The notes under the pieces were generated by a model. It saw only the letters and a program-made list of their open reading frames with translations, searched no databases and was not told where the DNA came from. Both the position numbers and the translations under genes were made by a program. A stretch of 64,000 nt of DNA. It comes from Pseudomonadota bacterium. Its GTDB lineage: Bacteria > Desulfobacterota > Syntrophobacteria > Syntrophobacterales > Syntrophobacteraceae. The stretch is from NCBI GenBank assembly GCA_023416335.1, contig JAEZHY010000267.1:10044-74043 (forward strand), given 5' to 3'. How positions within the stretch are numbered: position 1 is the stretch's first letter; each line of letters begins with the position of its first letter. Positions 56,804 to 64,000 of the stretch are shown here, piece by piece.

Positions 56804-57917
56804 TCAATCCAAAGCTCCTGCATCGGATCAGATTTATACGCTGAATCTTGGGCCGCAGCATCCGAGCACCCACGGCGTGCTCAGAGTTTTGCTCGACCTG
56901 GACGGCGAGTTCATTGTGAAAGCCGACCCGGTAGTCGGTTACGGTCATCGCGGACACGAGAAGATGGGAGAAAACAGGCTCTACAGGCAGTTTCTTCCCA
57001 ATACCAGCCGCATGGACTATCTCGCCGGGATGCTCTACAACCACGGCTACGTGCTGGCAGTGGAGAAGCTTGCCGGAATAGAAGTCCCCGAACGCGCACG
57101 CTATATTCGCGTGATCGCTTCCGAGCTGAACCGCATATCGAGCCACCTGCTCTGGTTTGGAACCTACCTGCTCGACCTGGGCGGGTTTACTCCTTTCCTG
57201 TATGCCTTCGACGATCGCGAACAAATCCTCGACATTCTGGACTGGGTAAGCGGATCGAGACTTACCTATTCCTATTGCCGTTTTGGGGGTGTCGCACAGG
57301 ACATCGACGCGAAGTTCATAGACATGACCCGCGCCTTCCTGAAGAGGATGGAAGGACGGTGGGAGGACTACGACAATCTGGTCACAAAAAATGTCATCTT
57401 TATAAACCGAACCAGGGACGTCGGCGTCATCGACAGGGAACTTGCCCGGCAATACGGAGTTACGGGCCCCAACCTTCGGGCCTGCGGGGTTCCCTACGAC
57501 GTCCGCAAATCCGAGCCCTATGAAATCTATGACAGGTTCGATTTCGAAGTCCCGACGGGTTCCAAAGGCGACGCGCTCGACCGGTACTACGTAAGGTTCC
57601 GCGAAATGCAGCAGAGCTGCCGGATAATCGATCAGGCACTCGACAGTCTTCCCATTGGGCCAATCCAGACGGAGAAGGTCCCCCAGAAGATAAAACCGCC
57701 CAAAGGCGAAATATACTTCGCGTTTGAAAGCGCGCGCGGACTTACGGCCTATTATCTCGTGAGCGACGGAAGCCCCAATCCGTACCGTTGTCACATCAGG
57801 GTCCCAAGCTTCGGCGCCCTCAACGTTTTGAACGAGGTGCTGCCCGAGACGCTCGTCGCCGATGCGATCTCCATCCTCGGCAGCGTGGACCTGGTAATTC
57901 CGGAAATCGACAGATAA
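56796..57917 (+). CDS. nuoD: NADH-quinone oxidoreductase-type subunit D
   Basis: 373 residues, 49-kDa-type subunit related to [NiFe]-hydrogenase large subunits. [33 protein letters not shown] and the C-terminal [11 protein letters not shown] are typical. It forms the quinone-binding chamber with NuoB. No hydrogenase metal ligands are present. Confidence 0.96.
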   Translation: MDSQSKAPASDQIYTLNLGPQHPSTHGVLRVLLDLDGEFIVKADPVVGYGHRGHEKMGENRLYRQFLPNTSRMDYLAGMLYNHGYVLAVEKLAGIEVPERARYIRVIASELNRISSHLLWFGTYLLDLGGFTPFLYAFDDREQILDILDWVSGSRLTYSYCRFGGVAQDIDAKFIDMTRAFLKRMEGRWEDYDNLVTKNVIFINRTRDVGVIDRELARQYGVTGPNLRACGVPYDVRKSEPYEIYDRFDFEVPTGSKGDALDRYYVRFREMQQSCRIIDQALDSLPIGPIQTEKVPQKIKPPKGEIYFAFESARGLTAYYLVSDGSPNPYRCHIRVPSFGALNVLNEVLPETLVADAISILGSVDLVIPEIDR

Positions 57918-57933
57918 GAGAGAGGGAGATAAA

Positions 57934-58914
57934 TTGTCCGAATTCTTCGGTTCCGATTGGTTCCGGCTGATAGCCGGGCTCGTGCTCGTACTGGCATTCT
58001 CCCAGTTGAACGCACTCTTCCTGGTATGGCTCGAACGCAAGGTGGCAGGCCATATCCAGTTGCGCCCCGGCCCGATGGAAGTCGGCCCTCACGGCCTTCT
58101 GCAGACCATCATGGATGGAATTAAACTCGTCGGCAAGGAACTGATACTGCCGCTAAAAGCCGACCGGAAACTATTTTTCATAGCTCCCGTCCTCGTCTTT
58201 ATGCCCGTGCTGGTCGGGTTTCTCGTCCTTCCATTCGGCCCAAATCTCATCATCCGCGACATGAACGTCGGAGTGCTTCTTATCTTTGCCTTTTCGACAT
58301 TCACGGTCCTGGCAATCCTGGCCGGAGGATGGGCGTCGAACAATAAATATGCGCTTCTTGGCGCTATCAGGTCGGTTGCCCAGAACGTCGCCTATGAGAT
58401 CCCGCTTCTCCTGGCGGTGATGAGCGTAGTGATCATGGTCAACTCCCTGAGCTTCTCGGAGATAGTAAACGCCCAGCACAGGGTCTGGTTTATCTTCCTC
58501 CAGCCGATCGCCGGGATTATCTACCTGATCAGCGCAACTGCGGAGACCAACCGCGCCCCCTTCGACATCCCGGAAGCCGAATCCGAGCTCGTCGCCGGGT
58601 TCCACACGGAATACAGCGGAATGGGCTTCGGGCTCTTCTTCCTCGCCGAATATACGAATATGTTTATCGTCAGCGCCGTCGCAACCAGTCTGTTTTTTGG
58701 TGGATGGCAGGGCCCGTTTGGTATCAGCTTCCACATCCCCGGGATTTTCTGGTTTCTCTTCAAAACTTACGTGCTGATTTTCGTCATCATGTGGGTCCGT
58801 TGGACATTCCCTCGCGTCAGGTTCGACCAACTAATGAATTTTTCCTGGAAAGTGATGATACCGATCAGTCTGGCCAACCTTTTGGTAACGGCCGTTCTTG
58901 TCAAAATAATCTGA
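57934..58914 (+). CDS. nuoH: NADH-quinone oxidoreductase-type subunit H
   Basis: 326 residues with about eight helices. [40 protein letters not shown] and the [15 protein letters not shown] end are hallmarks. TTG start 16 bp after nuoD, behind GAGGGAGAT. It links the peripheral arm to the proton pumps. Confidence 0.95.
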   Translation: MSEFFGSDWFRLIAGLVLVLAFSQLNALFLVWLERKVAGHIQLRPGPMEVGPHGLLQTIMDGIKLVGKELILPLKADRKLFFIAPVLVFMPVLVGFLVLPFGPNLIIRDMNVGVLLIFAFSTFTVLAILAGGWASNNKYALLGAIRSVAQNVAYEIPLLLAVMSVVIMVNSLSFSEIVNAQHRVWFIFLQPIAGIIYLISATAETNRAPFDIPEAESELVAGFHTEYSGMGFGLFFLAEYTNMFIVSAVATSLFFGGWQGPFGISFHIPGIFWFLFKTYVLIFVIMWVRWTFPRVRFDQLMNFSWKVMIPISLANLLVTAVLVKII

Positions 58915-58933
58915 TTGTGGAGCAGATCGAAAA

Positions 58934-59407
58934 ATGAGCTACATAAAAGACATTTATTACGGCGGATTGAGCTTGGTGGAAGGAATGAAGGTTACTATCC
59001 GGCGCATTTTCCACCCGCTTGTTACCGTTCAGTATCCCCGCAAGTGCATCGAGATCTCCCCTGCCTACAGGGGGCATATAGAACTGAAAGTATTCGACGA
59101 CACCGGTACGCACAAGTGCATTGCGTGCGGCACCTGTGAACGCATGTGTCCGAGCGGAGTCATTAAGGTCCAGGGCGTAAAGACCGAGGCCAAAGGACCC
59201 AAGACGGCATCCCATTACATTATCGACTTCAGCAAATGCTCCCTTTGCGGGCTTTGCGTCGAAAGCTGCCCGACCAACACTTTGCAGTATTCGAAAGAAT
59301 ACCAGCTTGTCGGGTCTACCCAGTGGGATTGCGTGATAGACCTTATTGCCAGGCTTGAAAAAGAGCAAAAGTGCGAAGCGAAGAAATCCGATCAGCTCGC
59401 AGCCTGA
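58934..59407 (+). CDS. nuoI: NADH-quinone oxidoreductase-type subunit I
   Basis: 157 residues, 8Fe ferredoxin-like. Two motifs, CIACGTCERMCP and CSLCGLCVESCP, bind the N6a and N6b clusters. In the absence of NuoEFG nearby, NuoI is a probable entry point for electrons, for example from ferredoxin. A 126-bp gap without a gene follows. Confidence 0.95.
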   Translation: MSYIKDIYYGGLSLVEGMKVTIRRIFHPLVTVQYPRKCIEISPAYRGHIELKVFDDTGTHKCIACGTCERMCPSGVIKVQGVKTEAKGPKTASHYIIDFSKCSLCGLCVESCPTNTLQYSKEYQLVGSTQWDCVIDLIARLEKEQKCEAKKSDQLAA

Positions 59408-59533
59408 CGATTTGAAAGACGAAGTCTCCGGATAACACCGGAGAACTGGAGATAACTCCTCCGGCGGCTCTCGTACCGGCGGGGAATTCACGGCCTCAGA
59501 CCGAAGATAAAATCAAGTAGGCGAAGGATAAGG

Positions 59534-60061
59534 ATGGATACATACACAAGCCTGACCGTCCTGGCGCAGGCAGCCTTCTGGATTACCGTGGGCTTTACCG
59601 TAACAGGCGCCGCAATCGCTGTATTTCCACGGAACATTCTCTACAACGTACTCGGCCTGGCACTGGCCCTTGCAGGAATTGCCGGTTTCTACCTTTTTCT
59701 CGGCAGTTTCTTCATCGCGCTCATGCAATTGCTGATCTACGTCGGTGCCATTTGTATCGCCATCGTTTTCGCGATAATGCTTTCTCGACCCCTTCACCTG
59801 GAAACTCCCCGGCGAGGGATTCCCAAAGTCGCATTGGGTCTTGCGGCAAGCTCGATCTTTTTCGTGGCTGCCGCGAGCGTCGCACTGAGAACGCAATGGG
59901 TGCCGGCCGTCGAACGCGTCTCGGACTGGTCCGTCGAAGCGATAGGACATGTGCTGCTCACGCGGTACGAACTTGTTTTCGAGCTAATCTCGCTCGTACT
60001 TCTGGTGGCCATAATCGGTGCGATTGTAACCGCCGGATTCAGCCGGAGGTTCAGTTCATGA
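59534..60061 (+). CDS. nuoJ: NADH-quinone oxidoreductase-type subunit J
   Basis: 175 residues, five helices. VFPRNILYNVLGLALALAGI, FLGSFFIALMQLLIYVGAI and CIAIVFAIMLS match NuoJ. Overlaps nuoK start by 4 bp. Confidence 0.93.
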   Translation: MDTYTSLTVLAQAAFWITVGFTVTGAAIAVFPRNILYNVLGLALALAGIAGFYLFLGSFFIALMQLLIYVGAICIAIVFAIMLSRPLHLETPRRGIPKVALGLAASSIFFVAAASVALRTQWVPAVERVSDWSVEAIGHVLLTRYELVFELISLVLLVAIIGAIVTAGFSRRFSS

Positions 60062-60366
60062 ACAACCTGAACACATACCTTGTAATCTCATGCTTCCTTT
60101 TTTCACTGGGATTGCTGGGCGTGCTTCAACGCCGCAACCTGATCGGGATGCTCATCTCGGTCGAATTGATGCTCAATGCCGCCAATCTCAACTTCATGGC
60201 CTTCAACCGTTTCCTTGCCCCCGATCCCGTCGTCGGGCAGGTAATCACGCTTTTCGTCATGGGCCTTGCAGCGGCTGAAGCCGCAATCGGCCTGAGCATC
60301 ATTCTCGCCCTTTTCCGCAAGATGCACTCGATTAACATCGAACGTGCTCAGAAACTGAAAGGATAA
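60058..60366 (+). CDS. nuoK: NADH-quinone oxidoreductase-type subunit K
   Basis: 102 residues, three helices, with the two buried glutamates in GMLISVELMLNAANLNFMAF and MGLAAAEAAIGLSIILALFR. Starts in the nuoJ stop (ATGA). Confidence 0.95.
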   Translation: MNNLNTYLVISCFLFSLGLLGVLQRRNLIGMLISVELMLNAANLNFMAFNRFLAPDPVVGQVITLFVMGLAAAEAAIGLSIILALFRKMHSINIERAQKLKG

Positions 60367-60372
60367 ACCGCT

Positions 60373-62316
60373 ATGGGCGAACTCCTGAAAGATCCCGTTA
60401 TACTCGGGGCCGCTCTGGGCACCAGTCTCCCATTTCTGTCCATGGCAGTCATTCTTATCTTCACCCGCAGGAACCAGGCACTCTCCAGCAAGATCTCCGT
60501 GGCGGCAATCAGTGTTTCGCTCCTTTCCGCCCTGTTTCTGCTGCTGAAGCTGCACGACGCTTCCGGCCCCGTCCAGTTCCAGATGGAGTGGTTCAGCTCC
60601 GGAAGCCTTCACGTCGCATTCGGCTACTACCTCGACCCGCTCAGTCTCCTCATGCTGACGATCGTTGCGGTAATCGCCTTCCTCGTTCAGGTGTACTCCC
60701 TGGGATACATGTCGGGAGATCCCGGCTACAGCCGCTACTACGCATTCCAGTCGCTTTTCGCCTGGGCAATGATGAATATGGTGATCGCCGGCAGTATGCT
60801 CCAGCTCTTCATTTTCTGGGAACTGGTCGGCCTCGCTTCCTATCTGTTGATCGGCTTCTACTACGAAAAATGGAGCGCGTCCCAGGCTGGTAAAAAAGCC
60901 TTCGTAATGACGAGAGTGGGCGATGTCGGGTTCTTTCTGGGCCTTATCATCCTTGTGTTGGGCTTCGGCAATCTCGGGATTCCCGACCTGAACAACGCCG
61001 CCGCCACTCACGTCATCCCGCAGCATTTGATCACGGTTTCCGCACTGCTAATCTTCTGCGGCGTGATCGGCAAAAGCGCCCAGTTTCCGCTGCTGACCTG
61101 GTTGCCGGACGCAATGGAAGGCCCCACTCCGGTCAGCGCACTTCTCCATTCCGCCACAATGGTTGCGGCAGGCGTCTACATGTTCAGCCGCATTTTCCCT
61201 TTCTTTTCCGCCTCTCCGGAAACCATGACGGTCGCTCTCGTGATCGGGACCGTCACCATGCTGCTTGCATCCACAATGGCAATGGTGACCTATGACCTCA
61301 AACAGGTCTGGGCGTATTCGACCATCAGCCAGCTCGGTTTTATGGTAATGGCCCTTGGTGCGGGCGGATATGTGTCCGGTGTGTTTCATCTGACGACACA
61401 TGCCGGATTCAAGGCCCTGCTCTTCCTCTGTTCCGGCATATTCATCCACGAATACCACACGAACGATATGCGGGTGATAGGCAAACACGGCGGCCGAAGA
61501 CTGGTCATCCCGATGGTTTCCATGATTATCGGCGCGCTCGCACTTTCCGGTGTGTATCCGCTCTCCGGTTTTTTCAGCAAGGAAGCGATCCTCGGAGTTC
61601 TCGCCTCGAACCCGAACAGGATATGGCTTTATGCAGGTCTGCTCGGGGCGTTCCTGACCGCCTACTACAGCTTCAGGCTCATTTTCTTCGTTCTGTTTCC
61701 CAAAGACGGGATCGAGGAGATGCATCCGGCGGAAGATACTCATGCTCACGAGCATAAAGAGGAACACCACGGGTTTGTTTTCCGGGCAATGGCAATACCC
61801 GTCATGATACTTGCAGCCGTCACCGTGGTCCTGGGATTCTTCGAGCATTCTTTCGAGAAGTTCATCTCGGGGGGCGGAGCTTCGCACGGCGTACATGCGC
61901 AACCTGTCGCCCACGCGGCTGCGCAACACCCGGCCATAAGCCATGAACTTCTGCTCATACTGGGAATTTCGGCGGGAGTGCTCGGTATCGCTCTCGCCTG
62001 GTTTGAATTCGGCAGGAAGGGATCAGCCCGCAGCGGCTTCCTCAGCTACTTCCCCGCGATCTGGAAGCTTTTCGACTACCGCTGGTTCATGGACCGCTTC
62101 CTGCGGAGAGCGCTGGACACTGTTATCTATGGCGGTCTTACCAGCCTCTTTGCCAAGAACGACCGCAGGGTGATCGACGGCGGTATTGACGGAATCTGTT
62201 TCTTTACCGAAGCGGGCGGCAGACTGCTGAGCTTCCTTCAGTCCGGAATGCTCCAGTACAACCTGCTCGTAATGGCCCTGGGGGCCGGTATCGGTATTCT
62301 TCTTTTTCTGGTCTAG
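60373..62316 (+). CDS. nuoL: NADH-quinone oxidoreductase-type subunit L
   Basis: 647 residues, an antiporter-like proton-pumping subunit. ELVGLASYLLIGFYYEKWSA and SAQFPLLTWLPDAMEGPTPV, with ALLHSATMVAAGVYMFSR, are the conserved core. A His/Glu-rich loop (HPAEDTHAHEHKEEHHGF) near residue 455 is unusually rich in His and may bind metal. The long C-terminal lateral helix region is present. Confidence 0.95.
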   Translation: MGELLKDPVILGAALGTSLPFLSMAVILIFTRRNQALSSKISVAAISVSLLSALFLLLKLHDASGPVQFQMEWFSSGSLHVAFGYYLDPLSLLMLTIVAVIAFLVQVYSLGYMSGDPGYSRYYAFQSLFAWAMMNMVIAGSMLQLFIFWELVGLASYLLIGFYYEKWSASQAGKKAFVMTRVGDVGFFLGLIILVLGFGNLGIPDLNNAAATHVIPQHLITVSALLIFCGVIGKSAQFPLLTWLPDAMEGPTPVSALLHSATMVAAGVYMFSRIFPFFSASPETMTVALVIGTVTMLLASTMAMVTYDLKQVWAYSTISQLGFMVMALGAGGYVSGVFHLTTHAGFKALLFLCSGIFIHEYHTNDMRVIGKHGGRRLVIPMVSMIIGALALSGVYPLSGFFSKEAILGVLASNPNRIWLYAGLLGAFLTAYYSFRLIFFVLFPKDGIEEMHPAEDTHAHEHKEEHHGFVFRAMAIPVMILAAVTVVLGFFEHSFEKFISGGGASHGVHAQPVAHAAAQHPAISHELLLILGISAGVLGIALAWFEFGRKGSARSGFLSYFPAIWKLFDYRWFMDRFLRRALDTVIYGGLTSLFAKNDRRVIDGGIDGICFFTEAGGRLLSFLQSGMLQYNLLVMALGAGIGILLFLV

Positions 62317-62367
62317 GCGAATAATTTAGTCCTGGACTGAACAGCCAACTATCTGCAAGGGATTGAA

Positions 62368-63843
62368 ATGACTTCGATGGAAATGGCCGGCTTTCCGATT
62401 CTGACGGCAATTCTCATGACGACGGTTCTCGGATTGCTTACAATCCTTTTCATACCGGCGGAACGTACCAAGCTCATCAAGCAGGTCAGCCTCGGCTATG
62501 CTACGATCGGACTTGCCCTTTGTATCTGGCTCTACTTCGCCTACGATCATCAGAAAGGCGGACTGCAGTTTGTTGAGCGCGTCCTGTGGGTAAAGAGCCT
62601 TGGGATTCACTGGTTCAATGCAGTGGACGGGATCAACCTGCCGATGATTCTACTCACAGGGGTCGTACTCTTCACAGGGATATGGACCATGTGGGAACTG
62701 GAAAATCGGGTGAAGGAGTTTTTCGCCCTGATCTTCCTTCTGGTAGCGGGCGTCTACGGCATGTTCATGTCGATGGACCTCTTCTGGATGTTCGTCTGGT
62801 ACGACGTTTCGCTTTTTCCGATGTACCCCCTGATCGCGATCTGGGGAAGTACGCGCAAAGAATACGGCGCAATGAAGCTGACCTTGTATCTGCTCGCCGG
62901 AAGCGCTCTCATTCTGCCCGCAATCCTGTTTCTCTGGGTCCAGGGTGGAGCGCATACCTTCGACCTGTTCGAACTGCAGCGGATCGGGTTCAGCGCATTT
63001 GACCAGAAACTCGCCTTCATTATGCTCTATCTCGGCTTCGGAATTCTTGCCGCAGTCTGGCCTTTCCACACATGGTCCCCCGTCGGCCATGTTGCCGCGC
63101 CGACAGCAGTCAGTATGATCCACGCAGGTGTTCTGATGAAACTCGGAGCATACGGGATCCTGCGGATTGCAATGACTCTGTGCCCCGAAGGTCTGGGTTA
63201 CTGGTCGAACCTGATGGCTTTCCTCGCCTGCGTGGGCATCGTCTACGGAGCGCTGGTCGGCCTTGCGCAAACGGATTTGAAATATGTGATCGGTTATTCG
63301 AGTGTTTCCCACATGGGTATCGTCGGCCTGGGACTGGCAACCATGACGGTAAGCGGCATCAATGGAGCCGTATTCCAGATGTTCGCCCACGGCGTTATGA
63401 CCGCCCTTTTCTTCTCGTCGGTCGGCTACATCTACGACCGCACCCACACCAAGATCATTCCCGAACTGGGAGGACTGTCGAAGACGATGCCGATTGCATC
63501 GGCGTTCTTCATAATAGCGGCTTTGGCGGGTATCGGCGTACCTCTCATGGCCAGCTTCTGGGCTGAACTGCTGGTCTTCATCGCCGCGGTCGGCAGATTC
63601 CCGGTCGGTGGCGTCCTGGCACTTGCCGGACTGATCGTGAGCGCTCTGTTCATGCTCCGGGTAGTGCAAAGGACCTTCTATGGCGACAGGAATCCCCGAT
63701 GGGAACACATACCCGATGTGAACGGTTTTCTTGCCGTTCCCAGGATCATCCTGGTGAGCATTATCATCTTCTTCGGAATATTCCCGAAGTTTATGCTGGA
63801 CGTGATTCAGAGCACGGTCATCCCATTCGTTGGGAAGTTCTAG
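62368..63843 (+). CDS. nuoM: NADH-quinone oxidoreductase-type subunit M
   Basis: 491 residues, second antiporter-like subunit. VWYDVSLFPMYPLIAIWGS, FHTWSPVGHVAAPTAVSMIH and AGVLMKLGAYGILRIA carry the conserved Glu/Lys/His residues of the proton path. 51 bp after nuoL. About 140 bp of featureless DNA follow. Confidence 0.95.
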   Translation: MTSMEMAGFPILTAILMTTVLGLLTILFIPAERTKLIKQVSLGYATIGLALCIWLYFAYDHQKGGLQFVERVLWVKSLGIHWFNAVDGINLPMILLTGVVLFTGIWTMWELENRVKEFFALIFLLVAGVYGMFMSMDLFWMFVWYDVSLFPMYPLIAIWGSTRKEYGAMKLTLYLLAGSALILPAILFLWVQGGAHTFDLFELQRIGFSAFDQKLAFIMLYLGFGILAAVWPFHTWSPVGHVAAPTAVSMIHAGVLMKLGAYGILRIAMTLCPEGLGYWSNLMAFLACVGIVYGALVGLAQTDLKYVIGYSSVSHMGIVGLGLATMTVSGINGAVFQMFAHGVMTALFFSSVGYIYDRTHTKIIPELGGLSKTMPIASAFFIIAALAGIGVPLMASFWAELLVFIAAVGRFPVGGVLALAGLIVSALFMLRVVQRTFYGDRNPRWEHIPDVNGFLAVPRIILVSIIIFFGIFPKFMLDVIQSTVIPFVGKF

Positions 63844-63986
63844 AGATAAAGTTATCAGGCGGCTCCCCTGAGGTCCTGGGGCCGGTATCTTAATTCGATA
63901 CTCTTTCCGGTAGATGACATTCGCGGGCTGAAGCAAGCTGGAGCCCCAAGGTCAGATCCCGATAGAGGCGAGGTAAACGGAACGAG

Positions 63987-64000
63987 ATGACAGATTTTTT
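63987..64000 (+). CDS. nuoN: Possible start of nuoN (cut by window end)
   Basis: An ATG at 63987 opens the frame MTDFF at the very end of the window, with purine-rich sequence before it. Operon order (L, M, then N) makes nuoN the expected gene. Only five codons are visible, so this rests on context. Confidence 0.4.

Overview
The window reads as a chromosome segment of a strictly anaerobic, sulfur-metabolising bacterium of the Desulfobacterota, most like the Syntrophobacter group. This is inferred from gene content: DsrC, a DsrE-like protein, paired ferredoxin-MinD ATPases, a corrinoid methyl-transfer operon with a RACE protein, indolepyruvate:ferredoxin oxidoreductase, a nickel ECF transporter with NikK and NikL, and a complex I cluster that lacks NuoEFG. 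No rRNA, tRNA, CRISPR array, transposase or prophage was seen.

Layout. 1-4.3 kb: redox/sulfur cluster (two ferredoxin-containing MinD ATPases, a NifX-like protein, DsrC, a degenerate receiver protein, an FmdB-type zinc ribbon, a DsrE-family protein with an in-frame UGA, and YjbQ). 4.5-9.2 kb: di-heme peroxidase, a PAS histidine kinase (minus strand) and a TrkA-type potassium channel. 9.4-16.1 kb: chaperone operon dnaK-cbpA-cbpM-clpB behind a CIRCE-like operator. 16.4-22.0 kb: nickel/cobalt uptake operon nikK-nikL-(small partner)-nikM-nikQ-nikO. 22-28.4 kb: small secreted, stress and hypothetical proteins, including Hsp20 and a Big/DNRLRE surface protein. 28.5-33.3 kb (minus): corrinoid protein, UroD-like methyltransferase, RACE reactivator and a coupled histidine kinase. 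33.9-42.0 kb: livHMGF, a phenylacetate-CoA ligase and iorAB, which together look like uptake and oxidation of branched or aromatic amino-acid-derived acids. 42-48.6 kb: hypotheticals, a trpS remnant, malic enzyme-PTA fusion, and a toxin-antitoxin remnant. 48.9-50.4 kb: TPP riboswitch and thiC. 50.8-52.8 kb: a DprA/SLOG-like two-domain protein of unknown role and a DUF4389 membrane protein. 52.9-55.0 kb (minus): nnr and tsaE. 55.4-64 kb: nuoABCDHIJKLM, with the start of a probable nuoN at the edge.

The strongest unusual signal is the DsrE-family gene at 3263-3613. It contains an in-frame TGA, followed by 38 further codons that complete the family fold. A perfect hairpin with a GGT apical loop begins 16 nt after the TGA. 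This is best explained as a selenocysteine codon creating a UxxC redox motif. Intergenic regions carry at least four families of short palindromic repeats. Two copies of a ~200-bp element with inverted ends sit in opposite orientation inside the nik and liv operons. All calls come from reading the sequence; no database search was run.
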